Assembly: GCA_036160955.1 (NCBI GenBank)
Contig: JAYYDJ010000049.1
Location: 1 to 34,238 of the forward strand
DNA length: 34,238 nucleotides
From: GCA-2699365 sp036160955
Lineage (GTDB): Bacteria > Verrucomicrobiota > Verrucomicrobiia > Opitutales > Coraliomargaritaceae
Direction of reading: 5' to 3'
Shown: piece after piece, positions 1-7,397 of the stretch
Layout: every line of letters starts with the position of its first letter
How positions within the stretch are numbered: the stretch's first letter is position 1
The notes under the pieces: model-generated
What the model saw: the letters and a program-made list of their open reading frames with translations, nothing else
Told to the model about the DNA's origin: nothing
Database searches by the model: none
Translations under genes and position numbers: made by a program

Positions 1-79
1 GATACAAGCGCATCGTCTCGCCAGCAATGCGTACTTCATAATGATTGCCTTCAATAACTTGACTCCAAATGACTGCCAT
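1..79 (-). CDS. N-terminus of an unrecognised protein, cut by the window edge
   Basis: On the minus strand an open frame starts with ATG at 79 and runs off the left edge after 26 codons, beginning MAVIWSQVIEGNHYEVRIAG. The peptide looks like ordinary protein sequence with alternating hydrophobic and charged residues and no signal peptide. I cannot assign a family from so short a fragment. No Shine-Dalgarno sequence precedes the ATG, which matches most genes of this window. It is divergent from the TonB operon that begins at 298, so the two share the 218-base spacer. The gene could be longer at its 5' end, but no upstream in-frame start looks better. Confidence 0.5.
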   Translation of the reverse strand, partial: MAVIWSQVIEGNHYEVRIAGETMRLY

Positions 80-161
80 AGAGCTATGCTGACATTGCCT
101 AAAACTAGAGCAAGCTTGCAGGAGAAACAATTGCCTATCACAATAAAAAGCACTACACTAC

Positions 162-178
162 TGTAATAAAATATTACA
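162..178. promoter_or_regulatory. Palindrome TGTAATA-AAA-TATTACA, operator-like
   Basis: The seven-base arms at 162-168 and 172-178 are exact inverted copies around a three-base spacer. The 17-base size and dyad symmetry suit a dimeric repressor or activator. It lies 120 bases before the DUF3450 start and 83 bases before the divergent start at 79, so it could serve either gene. It does not match the Fur consensus. Which regulator binds is unknown, and chance occurrence in AT-rich DNA is possible. Confidence 0.4.
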
Positions 179-237
179 AATACTTATCTTTTCAGTAATT
201 TCCAAATCAACTCTTGATTGATAGGCAAAATTCAATC

Positions 238-250
238 TTACAATATGTAA
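238..250. promoter_or_regulatory. Second palindrome TTACA-ATA-TGTAA
   Basis: Five-base arms at 238-242 and 246-250 flank a three-base spacer. The half-site TGTAA is the same as in the 162-178 palindrome but with the arms in reverse order. It lies 47 bases before the first gene of the TonB operon. It is short enough to arise by chance, and its interest comes from the shared half-site. Confidence 0.25.
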
Positions 251-297
251 TAATTAATCGTCCCTAACAAGCACTACTTGATTCTATTTTTAAAATC

Positions 298-1059
298 ATG
301 ATAAGTCGAATTATATCCAAAATACTTATTACTACTGCGATTTACTCCCTACCACTACATGCGGTGAATAAACTACAGGACACGCGCGATGTCCTCGACC
401 AGTGGGTAGAAACAAAACAAATCATTTCAGAAGAACGCGCTGATTGGCGTCTAGAGCAATCTATTCTAGAAGATAGCCAACGTTTGCTTGACAACGAACT
501 AGCCCGACTCACCCAGGCACTTACAGACCTTGAAGCATCCGCAACCGCCGCAGACGAAGATCGCACGCAACTAGCTGCGGAAAAAGAGCTGTTAAAGGCC
601 GCTTCATCTGTAGTCGAAGCTAATATTGGCGGCCTCGAAACCAAAATGAAAGCACTTGTTAGCAGCCTGCCGCAGCCACTAGTTGACAAAATTAAGCCTC
701 TGATGCGGCGCTTGCCCGATGATCCTAACAACACTAAGCTTTCCCTTGGAGAGCGCGTGCAAAATATCGTCGGCATATTAAGCCAAGCAGACAAATTCAA
801 CACAACGATCACCCTCAGCAATGAGTCTCGCGAAATCTCCGACGGCAAGGTGATACAAGTCACTACCCTATACTGGGGATTAGCAATGGCTTATTTCGTC
901 GATAATTCTGGTACTTATGCTGGCATCGGTACTCCAAATTCAGATGGATGGGAGTGGCAGGAAATGGCAGATGCAGGACCAAAAATAAAACAACTTCTCG
1001 ACATCTATGAGGGCTCACAAGAAATCAAATTTGTTTCCGTCCCTGCCCGCGTAAATTAA
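298..1059 (+). CDS. DUF3450 family periplasmic coiled-coil protein
   Basis: This 253-residue protein starts with a signal peptide (about residues 1-22, hydrophobic core then LHA) and continues with a long charged coiled coil (about 25-120). The C-terminal part carries the DUF3450 hallmark LYWGLAMAYFVD followed by AGIGTP and GW.W. DUF3450 proteins have no known activity. They are typically encoded next to TtpC/ExbB/ExbD/TonB genes, as here, so a periplasmic accessory role in the TonB complex is inferred. The next gene begins 13 bases downstream. ATG at 298 gives a complete signal peptide with no competing start. There is no Shine-Dalgarno sequence. It is the first gene of a probable six-gene operon. 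Confidence 0.85.
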   Translation: MISRIISKILITTAIYSLPLHAVNKLQDTRDVLDQWVETKQIISEERADWRLEQSILEDSQRLLDNELARLTQALTDLEASATAADEDRTQLAAEKELLKAASSVVEANIGGLETKMKALVSSLPQPLVDKIKPLMRRLPDDPNNTKLSLGERVQNIVGILSQADKFNTTITLSNESREISDGKVIQVTTLYWGLAMAYFVDNSGTYAGIGTPNSDGWEWQEMADAGPKIKQLLDIYEGSQEIKFVSVPARVN

Positions 1060-1072
1060 ATTTTCCTCTAAT

Positions 1073-2482
1073 ATGTACACTCTACCTAAAAAACTATTTC
1101 TGGCTACTGTTGCGACTCTCACATTGTTTGTTACTGCTAATGCACAAAGCTTCGACTCTGCTAGTACTCAAGCGAAACAAGATCTAGACAGTGCGCTCGA
1201 GGAACTAAAAATGACGCGAGCGACAATCGCGACCGATAAGATTCCTCTCATACGCAGTGTCTCCACACTTGAGAGTGAGGTTCGTGAGAAACAATCGGAG
1301 CTCGATCGTCTCCGTCGCTTACGAGATAATAGCGATCTTGGTCTCAACCGCTTGCGCGACCAAGTCGATGCGATCCAAGCACAAAACGAATATGCCGCTG
1401 GCCTGCTCGACGAATTTGTGCGCTCATTCGAGACTCGTATCGATTACAGCGAGCGTCAGCTCTACACCGCTGCCGCAGAAGAAGCGAAGCTGGCACTGGA
1501 AGACTCCGACATGAGCCAAGCGGATCGCTTCAACAAACAAATTGATGTCATTGATGTAGCAATTGACCGTCTTGGTAAACTAGTAGGCGGCTACAGTTTC
1601 GCAGGTGTCGCGCTCACGCCCGAAGGCAATATAGAACAAGGACGCTTTGCGGCCTTTGGCCCCACTGTCTATTATGCATCTGCACAAACTGAGGTCGCCG
1701 GCCTAGCGGTCACCAAGCTAAATGCAGCAGAGGCGTCTATCGCACTGCCTGGCGAAGCATTCAGCGATGGTATTCGACAATTTGTCGAGTCAGGCGAAGG
1801 CAGCATTCCAGCAGATGCAACACTAGGCAAGGCGCTGAAGATCGTCGAAGGTAATGACAGCATAGGTGAACACCTTGCTAAAGGTGGCAGTGTGGGTACA
1901 GTAATTATAGCACTAGGCCTAGTCTGCTTACTACTTGGTATCTTTAAAGTAAAAGAAATTACCACCTTCAAAACACCAGACCCAGAAAAAGTACTAGTAG
2001 TCCTTAGCAGTATGGAAAGCGGAAACACAGTAGGCGCTCAAAAAGCAGCACAAGGGATTGAAGGAATGGGTGGAGAATTACTTCTCACTGGAATCGAACA
2101 TGCCGATGAAAAACGTGGTACTTTGGAAGAGATACTCTACGAAAAAATATTAGCTGTTCGTCCAAAGCTTGAGCGCTTTCTATCCTTCATGGCACTAACT
2201 GCTGCGGCTGCTCCGCTATTAGGACTTTTAGGTACCGTCACTGGTATGATCAAAACCTTTAACTTGATAACTATATTCGGCACTGGTGATGCAAAAAGTT
2301 TATCTTCTGGTATTTCTGAAGCGCTGGTCACCACTGAGCTTGGACTCATTGTAGCCATTCCATCACTCATCTTGCATGGATTATTATCTCGTATGGCAAA
2401 GCAAAAAATCGGTGATTTGGAGCAAACTGCTGTTGGCTTTATGAATGGTGTCGCGGCTACAAAAAGTAACAATTCTGGATAA
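1073..2482 (+). CDS. TtpC-like MotA/TolQ/ExbB proton channel protein with periplasmic coiled coil
   Basis: This 469-residue protein has a signal peptide (1-25, ending ANAQ) and a charged coiled-coil periplasmic region (about 28-170). A first membrane segment lies near 274-291. The C-terminal MotA/TolQ/ExbB domain includes the conserved AAAAPLLGLLGTVTGMIKTF stretch (377-396), the motif SGISEALVTTELGL and a last membrane segment (about 420-440). Ordinary ExbB proteins are about 200-240 residues, so the N-terminal half is an addition. This architecture and its place before a second, short ExbB match TtpC, the extra subunit of the TonB2 complex in Vibrio. It probably forms part of the proton-driven motor that energises TonB. 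The gene follows DUF3450 by 13 bases. Confidence 0.85.
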   Translation: MYTLPKKLFLATVATLTLFVTANAQSFDSASTQAKQDLDSALEELKMTRATIATDKIPLIRSVSTLESEVREKQSELDRLRRLRDNSDLGLNRLRDQVDAIQAQNEYAAGLLDEFVRSFETRIDYSERQLYTAAAEEAKLALEDSDMSQADRFNKQIDVIDVAIDRLGKLVGGYSFAGVALTPEGNIEQGRFAAFGPTVYYASAQTEVAGLAVTKLNAAEASIALPGEAFSDGIRQFVESGEGSIPADATLGKALKIVEGNDSIGEHLAKGGSVGTVIIALGLVCLLLGIFKVKEITTFKTPDPEKVLVVLSSMESGNTVGAQKAAQGIEGMGGELLLTGIEHADEKRGTLEEILYEKILAVRPKLERFLSFMALTAAAAPLLGLLGTVTGMIKTFNLITIFGTGDAKSLSSGISEALVTTELGLIVAIPSLILHGLLSRMAKQKIGDLEQTAVGFMNGVAATKSNNSG

Positions 2483-2529
2483 AAGATTCTAACTTTTATA
2501 TCGTAAACAATTAGAGAGAAATCGATTCC

Positions 2530-3123
2530 GTGCTAGAAATATTGTACAAATGCTGGGGAATATGGATGAGTGGTGGTTGGGTTATGATACCACTAGCATT
2601 GTTAGCAGCGCTCATATATACAAACGGTGTACAGTTACTTCTAACACTTAAAACTCAAGCTTCTGAAATGGGCCAAGAAAGTGAGTGGACGCAATGGATT
2701 TATAATCCTAAAAGTGCCACTGGTCGAGCCGGAGCTATCATCCGCTATACCCAAGAAAATGTCAGTCAAGCCAAGCACGTGCGCCGACGTTTTGAGGAAA
2801 TTCGTCAGTCTATGATTCACAATATCGAGCGGCGACTCGTTTTTCTCAACACACTGGTTGCTGCGGCACCGCTCATGGGCCTACTCGGCACGGTCATTGG
2901 TATGCTCGGCACCTTTGCGGCCATTTCTAGTGGTGGTGGTTCGGAAACTGCAGCTAAAGTCGCTGAAGGAATTTCAGAAGCCCTCATTACCACGCAAACC
3001 GGGCTATTTATTGCTCTTCCTGGTATATTTCTTATTCTAATTGTACGACGCCGTAAGCATGCAATTGAAGCGGCACTTGCTCGGATAGAAGCGATGAGCT
3101 TAACAAAACTCAAGCTCGACTAA
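2530..3123 (+). CDS. exbB: ExbB-type biopolymer transport protein (MotA/TolQ/ExbB)
   Basis: This 197-residue inner-membrane proton channel subunit has three membrane segments (about 15-38, 107-132 and 155-174). The middle one carries the family signature AAPLMGLLGTVIGMLGTF, and EGISEALITTQTGLFIALPG follows. The N-terminal WMSGGWVMIPL is typical of the short ExbB2 type. The start is GTG at 2530; the next in-frame ATG (2566) would remove the conserved N-terminus. With ExbD it is expected to convert proton flow into TonB movement. The TtpC-like gene ends 47 bases upstream and ExbD begins 36 bases downstream. Confidence 0.9.
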   Translation: MLEILYKCWGIWMSGGWVMIPLALLAALIYTNGVQLLLTLKTQASEMGQESEWTQWIYNPKSATGRAGAIIRYTQENVSQAKHVRRRFEEIRQSMIHNIERRLVFLNTLVAAAPLMGLLGTVIGMLGTFAAISSGGGSETAAKVAEGISEALITTQTGLFIALPGIFLILIVRRRKHAIEAALARIEAMSLTKLKLD

Positions 3124-3159
3124 GCCATCTTATAATTTCCAAATTAATCCTAAGCTATT

Positions 3160-3558
3160 ATGCGACGAAATCTAGCCTCTGACGACCGTGATGATGTAGA
3201 GATCAATCTCTCTCCGATGATCGATATGGTATTTATTCTCCTTATCTTTTTTATTGTGACGACCGTTTTCGTCGAAGAGACAGGTGTAGAAGTCAACAAA
3301 CCAGAAGCTGCTGCTGCTATTCAGCTAGAAAAAAATAGTATTCTTATTGCAGTTACAAAAAATAATAAGGTTATTTATGGAGGCCGCGATATCGGCATCA
3401 GTGGCGTTTCTGCCCTCGTTAAACGCCTTACCCTAAATGAAGATATTCCAGTTATTATTCAAGCAGACGAAGGTGCCAGTCACGGTGTTTTCTCTCGTGT
3501 TTACGGTGAGGCTAAACTAGCGGGAGCAAAGTCCATCAACTTTTCTACGAAGCGCTGA
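3160..3558 (+). CDS. exbD: ExbD/TolR family biopolymer transport protein
   Basis: This 132-residue protein has a short cytoplasmic N-terminus and one membrane segment (about 17-38). The ExbD hallmark LSPMIDMVFILLIFF includes Asp22, equivalent to the essential membrane aspartate of ExbD/TolR. A periplasmic domain of the ExbD/TolR fold follows and ends in GAKSINFSTKR. Length is normal for the family. It works with the ExbB and TtpC-like proteins upstream and TonB downstream, all in one direction with 36- to 47-base gaps. ATG at 3160 has no Shine-Dalgarno sequence. Confidence 0.92.
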   Translation: MRRNLASDDRDDVEINLSPMIDMVFILLIFFIVTTVFVEETGVEVNKPEAAAAIQLEKNSILIAVTKNNKVIYGGRDIGISGVSALVKRLTLNEDIPVIIQADEGASHGVFSRVYGEAKLAGAKSINFSTKR

Positions 3559-3598
3559 GTGCGCCCCACTCTAAATACTTATTTTTATCTAGCACTCA

Positions 3599-4258
3599 AT
3601 GGCACCGGTTTACCAACCTCCTTCAGGAGATAGTAATCAGACTCGCAGCATAATTATAGGCACCTGTGTCTGCATATTACTTTTTTTAGCGATACCACTG
3701 ACGCAAATTTTTACTCAATATGAAAAGGCTCCTGAGTCTATCGATACTCTTGAGATCGCTCCCCCGCCCCCGCCGCCTCCTCCTGAGGAACCGCCTCCTC
3801 CACCAGAACCTGAAGAAGACGAACCACCACCAGAATTAGATGCGCCTCCACCTCCAATAACGCTGGAGCAGCTGGATATGGCACTTAACCCAGGCACAGG
3901 GGGATCACTTTCCGGAGACTTTGCAATGCCTAGTTTTGATGCAAAAAAAGAAGATCTGGGCACGCTAGACATATTTGATATTGGTGATGTAGATGAAAGA
4001 CCAAAAGCTAGAAAGCAAGGTCAACCTAACTATCCCAGTACAGCAAAACGCCGCGGTCAAGAGGGCTTCGTCATTGTAGAATTTATAATCGATGAATTTG
4101 GAAATGTAGTCAATGTTACCGTCAAAAAGTCAAGTGATCCAGTTTTTGAGGCACCCACAATAGATGCCATACGCAGATGGAAATTTACTGCTGGTGAAAA
4201 AGATGGTCGAAAAGTCAAAACCCGTACTCGCATCAAAATACCTTACACCCTAGAGTAA
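3599..4258 (+). CDS. tonB: TonB energy transducer
   Basis: This 219-residue protein has one N-terminal membrane anchor (about 18-38) and a periplasm-spanning region very rich in Pro and Glu (about 53-90, runs of up to eight prolines). A flexible linker leads to a C-terminal TonB domain (about 140-219) with the family features PNYPSTAKRRGQEGFVIVEF, a Gly-Asn turn, AIRRWKF and the closing beta strand IKIPYTLE. Family knowledge says this domain contacts the TonB box of outer-membrane receptors. The anchor lacks the classic SxxxH arrangement of E. coli TonB, as is common in TonB2-type proteins. The receptor at 29086-31005 is a candidate partner. Confidence 0.9.
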   Translation: MAPVYQPPSGDSNQTRSIIIGTCVCILLFLAIPLTQIFTQYEKAPESIDTLEIAPPPPPPPPEEPPPPPEPEEDEPPPELDAPPPPITLEQLDMALNPGTGGSLSGDFAMPSFDAKKEDLGTLDIFDIGDVDERPKARKQGQPNYPSTAKRRGQEGFVIVEFIIDEFGNVVNVTVKKSSDPVFEAPTIDAIRRWKFTAGEKDGRKVKTRTRIKIPYTLE

Positions 4259-4315
4259 TACTATTATCGAAAACTAATTTTATTTTCTTACACTAATCAT
4301 TTCTCCCTCAAGATT

Positions 4316-5695
4316 ATGCATTCATTCAAAATATTACTTCTAAGTACAGCCTTGGTCGCTTCACTAACAAACTTATCACTAAATGGCAAAACAGCGAATA
4401 AGTATTCTAGTTCGCAAATGTGGAAAGACGAAAGCTTCGTTAAATCCTTTTTAGGTAGTTATGGATTCTTGGGCGAATATGAGCCGAAGATATCCGACAC
4501 CGAGAAGACTGTGCTACGTACGTTAATTAATTTGATCAAAGCGAGTCCTAAGGCTGCTATCAAACAATTAGAACCTCAAATTAAACCATCGAGTAGTGCT
4601 GCCTTTGACTTTATTCTTGCGAATTTATATTTTCAAGAAGGCAACTTAGCTAAAGCGCAAAAATATTATACTAGTGCCACAAAGAAGCATCCAGAATTTC
4701 GTCGTGCGTACAAAAACCTAGGGCTTGTATACGTGCAGGACGGAAATTTCGAAAAGGCAATCCCGACAATTTCTAAAGCTTTAGAGCTTGGCGTTGTCGA
4801 TGGTCGTGCTTACGGATTATTGGCATATGGTTACTTAAGTGAAGAGAAGTACTATCCCGCGGAAGCAGCTTATCGACAGGCTATTTTGATTCAGCCAAAT
4901 GTGAAGGACTGGAAAATCGGTCTTGCCCGTTGTCTACTAGAAACCGAGCGCTACACCGAGGCTGTCGCATTATTTGATACTCTACTAAAAGATGAACCAA
5001 ATAACCCTGACTATTGGTTACTACAGGGCAATGCATACATAGGAAAAGATGAAGTACTTAAGGCTGCACAAAATATTGAAATTGTTCACCGTATGGGTGC
5101 TACGGACCTAACAACCCTAATGCTACTAGGTGATATCTACATGAATAATGACTATTCTGACTTAGCCCTTAATGCCTATCTTGCCGCAGTTGAAATGGCA
5201 GATCCAAATCAAAGTAAACCACTGGTCCGTGCTGCAGACGTGCTCACACAAACTGGCAATTTTTCACAAGCAAAAGTATTAATTACTTCAATACGAGCAA
5301 AGAATGCAACTGTGCTGAGTGATGAGCAGGATTTACGTTTACTCACTTCCGAAGCACGCATCGCCCGCCATGACGGTGACGATGCTACTGCTGTTGCTAC
5401 CCTAAATAAAATCGTCGAGCGTGATGCTCTAAATGGAGAAGCACTCATTGAACTGGGCAACTACTATGCAGACCAAGATCTTATGGCCGAGGCTGTTACT
5501 CGTTACCAGCAAGCTGCTAAGATAGAATCGAGCGAGCGTAAGGCTCTAGTCGCACACGCCCAAGCACTTGTGAGAAAAAATGAATATCGAGAAGCGGTAC
5601 CACTTCTCAAACGCGCGCTGCAGATTAAAAATGATAGAAATTTAGAAGATTACACCGCACGCGTCGAGCGTGCCGCTAAGGGTCAAAGAAGTTAA
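4316..5695 (+). CDS. Periplasmic tetratricopeptide-repeat protein of the TonB operon
   Basis: This 459-residue protein begins with a signal peptide (about 1-23) and is then almost entirely TPR helices. Recognisable repeats include NLYFQEGNLAKAQKYYTSA, YKNLGLVYVQDGNFEKAIP, LLAYGYLSEEKYYPAEAAYR, LARCLLETERYTEAVALF and LGNYYADQDLMAEAVTRYQQ. TPR proteins act as protein-protein scaffolds. A TPR gene closing a DUF3450-TtpC-ExbB-ExbD-TonB set is a recurrent arrangement, which suggests an accessory part of the same complex. Its exact role is unknown. It ends 34 bases before the convergent trpA. The 57-base gap from tonB has no obvious terminator. Confidence 0.85.
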   Translation: MHSFKILLLSTALVASLTNLSLNGKTANKYSSSQMWKDESFVKSFLGSYGFLGEYEPKISDTEKTVLRTLINLIKASPKAAIKQLEPQIKPSSSAAFDFILANLYFQEGNLAKAQKYYTSATKKHPEFRRAYKNLGLVYVQDGNFEKAIPTISKALELGVVDGRAYGLLAYGYLSEEKYYPAEAAYRQAILIQPNVKDWKIGLARCLLETERYTEAVALFDTLLKDEPNNPDYWLLQGNAYIGKDEVLKAAQNIEIVHRMGATDLTTLMLLGDIYMNNDYSDLALNAYLAAVEMADPNQSKPLVRAADVLTQTGNFSQAKVLITSIRAKNATVLSDEQDLRLLTSEARIARHDGDDATAVATLNKIVERDALNGEALIELGNYYADQDLMAEAVTRYQQAAKIESSERKALVAHAQALVRKNEYREAVPLLKRALQIKNDRNLEDYTARVERAAKGQRS

Positions 5696-5729
5696 GCTAT
5701 CAGCTGCTACTATCTACAATTTAAAGAAC

Positions 5730-6536
5730 TTACTTAGATAAGGCTTCGGCAGAACATAAGGCGCTTAATTTATCTCGAAGCGCCCCTTTAATCGCTTTTG
5801 GATCGGCTAGATTGTCTGCAATGCAATTGACAATAGCGCTACCTACTACAACTCCGTCGGCAGCTTGAGAAACTATCTTAACATGTTCTGGAGCTGATAC
5901 ACCAAAGCCAACTACCACAGGACACTCTGCGTGTTGCTGGATGCTTACAACGCGCGCTGCTATGTCCTCCGACATCGATGCTCGCTCACCCGTCACACCT
6001 TCACGAGAAACATAGTAAACAAATCCAGTCGTGGCTGCGCAAATAGTCTGGATGCGAGCATCTGGAGTAGTTGGAGCTACTATAAAGATAGTAGATAATG
6101 ACAGGGCTTCGCATGCGGCTAAATGAGCCTGTGCTTCTTCAGGTGGCAGGTCGAGGGTCAATATGCCGTCAACACCAGCGTGCTTGGCAGCAGAAGCGTA
6201 CGCTTCACTGCCTTTCGCAAAAACTAGATTGTAATAGGTATAAAATACAATTGGTATCTCACTAAATGCTCGAACCGCTTGCACAAGCTCAAGTACACGC
6301 TCAGAAGTCATACCACTCTCTAACGCTCTTTGGGCAGCTAGCTGATTGGTAATGCCATCAGCCAAAGGATCTGAAAATGGTACTCCTAACTCAAGAATGT
6401 CAACGCCACTGTCAATTAAGCTACGACAGGCGGAAACAGAGGTATCAAAATCTGGATCACCGGCACATAAGTAGCCAATAAAACAAGCACGATTTTCTGC
6501 TTTGGCTGCTGCAAATGCTTTAGAAATGCGATTCAT
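5730..6536 (-). CDS. trpA: Tryptophan synthase alpha subunit
   Basis: This 268-residue protein cleaves indole-3-glycerol phosphate to indole and glyceraldehyde-3-phosphate, the last-but-one step of tryptophan synthesis; indole is channelled to the TrpB subunit. The catalytic Glu49 (DILELG) and Asp60 (PLAD) fall at the same numbers as in E. coli. The phosphate-binding loops YYVSREGVTG and VGFGVS and the closing VVVGSAIV are present. After PLADG the sequence reads ITNQLAAQRAL where many orthologues have P.IQ. Length is normal. No trpB or other trp gene is in the window, so the pathway genes are apparently dispersed or lie outside. It is the last gene of the minus-strand block and meets the TonB operon tail to tail. 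Confidence 0.95.
   Translation of the reverse strand: MNRISKAFAAAKAENRACFIGYLCAGDPDFDTSVSACRSLIDSGVDILELGVPFSDPLADGITNQLAAQRALESGMTSERVLELVQAVRAFSEIPIVFYTYYNLVFAKGSEAYASAAKHAGVDGILTLDLPPEEAQAHLAACEALSLSTIFIVAPTTPDARIQTICAATTGFVYYVSREGVTGERASMSEDIAARVVSIQQHAECPVVVGFGVSAPEHVKIVSQAADGVVVGSAIVNCIADNLADPKAIKGALRDKLSALCSAEALSK
5760..5789 (+). terminator. Possible hairpin terminator of the TonB operon, inside the trpA 3' end
   Basis: A seven-base stem (GGCGCTT at 5760-5766 with AAGCGCC at 5778-5784) with an 11-base loop lies 65 bases past the TPR stop codon. It is inside the coding end of convergent trpA. Only a short CCTTT follows, so the T-tract is poor. Coding constraint alone may explain the match. 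Confidence 0.22.
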
Positions 6537-6691
6537 GTTCTAGGAAATAGCGAAAAGTATACAGTTAATGCGAGACTATTAGCATGAGTAGACTTATACA
6601 CAGAATTAGTAGATCATACGAAAATTCAGTAAGATCTTAAAATATCAATTTTTAACATAAGCCACACAAAAGGTAAATTAGTCGTATTAGT

Positions 6692-6714
6692 AAAAAACAG
6701 CTCAGCTACAGCTG
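6692..6714 (-). terminator. Candidate intrinsic terminator after the histidine-phosphatase gene
   Basis: Read on the minus strand, just past the stop at 6720, CAGCT (6714-6710) pairs with AGCTG (6702-6698) around a seven-base loop. Six T residues follow (6697-6692). The stem is only five pairs, so termination may be weak. If real, it separates trpA transcription from the genes upstream. Confidence 0.45.
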
Positions 6715-6719
6715 GTGCC

Positions 6720-7334
6720 TTATTTCCAATCATCTATAGCTATACTTCCTAAAATATCAAAATTACCATTCTGTTTAGGCTCTATAATAAAACAAATTCC
6801 CATCGGCTCAGGGTAAATTCCTGTAACCGCTTCAAAGGGGTCGTCATGCGCGACAATTACAGTATTTTTGTTATTTTTTGGTACTTCTAAAAGATACGGC
6901 ATCAATCGCCCTTTCATGAGCAGAATCTGTTCGTCAGAGTACGATTCACATGGTAAAAAGTTGAGTGCTTCCTGCTTCTCATAAGAACCAAAAGCAAGCC
7001 ATGCAGTTTGCCAAGCTCTAAAGTATTGGCTGGTTAGTACATCCCCAACTGGTATTTGGTAATATTCAAAAGCTTCTCCCAATTGAACGGCCTCATGCCA
7101 ACCCTTTTCACTGAGAACTCTTTGCGTTGAGCCATCATTGACATCAGCACTTACTTGATCCGCATAATCATTTTCGGTAGAGGCATGACGGATATATAAA
7201 ACTAAGCCGCCTGATTGCATTTTCTCAATTAAAGCTTCCTTCGGCAAATCTGCTGAAGGCATGCGCGCAGATACCTCTAAACATATGTTAAAGAAGCATA
7301 TCATTGGAATTAATATTGAACTTGTAACTTTCAT
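6720..7334 (-). CDS. Exported histidine-phosphatase superfamily protein
   Basis: This 204-residue protein has a hydrophobic N-terminal signal sequence (about 1-23), so it is probably periplasmic. The histidine phosphatase (phosphoglycerate-mutase-like) fold is shown by LVLYIRHAST with the catalytic His50 after Arg49. The motif reads RHA instead of the usual RHG. Further matches are the STQRVLSEKG segment, SQYFRAWQTA with conserved Arg106, and VIVAHDDPFE with the second catalytic His163. All core residues are kept, so it is probably an active phosphatase, but the substrate cannot be told. It lies 63 bases downstream of citramalate synthase on the same strand. No functional link to that enzyme is evident. 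Confidence 0.8.
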   Translation of the reverse strand: MKVTSSILIPMICFFNICLEVSARMPSADLPKEALIEKMQSGGLVLYIRHASTENDYADQVSADVNDGSTQRVLSEKGWHEAVQLGEAFEYYQIPVGDVLTSQYFRAWQTAWLAFGSYEKQEALNFLPCESYSDEQILLMKGRLMPYLLEVPKNNKNTVIVAHDDPFEAVTGIYPEPMGICFIIEPKQNGNFDILGSIAIDDWK

Positions 7335-7397
7335 AAAAAAATTGGAGGTAATTAGTGAGAACTTTGTACTTGTAGATGTGTTTTAATAATATGCGCT

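Larger units (their letters stand above)
80..297. other. Divergent intergenic region with two small palindromes
   Basis: This 218-base AT-rich spacer separates the left-edge minus-strand gene from the TonB operon. I see no open frame worth calling. It holds a 17-base palindrome at 162-178 and a 13-base one at 238-250, listed separately. Both contain TGTAA half-sites. No clear sigma-70 hexamer pair stands out. Confidence 0.6.

Noticed and set aside
342..863. Ser/Arg-rich frame opposite the DUF3450 gene
   Set aside because: The composition is that of an antisense shadow, while the plus frame has a signal peptide and a recognisable family.
3715..3972. Gly/Ser-rich frame opposite tonB
   Set aside because: It is the complement of the TonB proline codons, hence low complexity.
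1440..5700. Frequent CGAGCG/GAGCG words as a possible uptake or orientation signal
   Set aside because: Most occurrences fall in frame as Glu-Arg codons, so amino-acid use explains them without a special signal.
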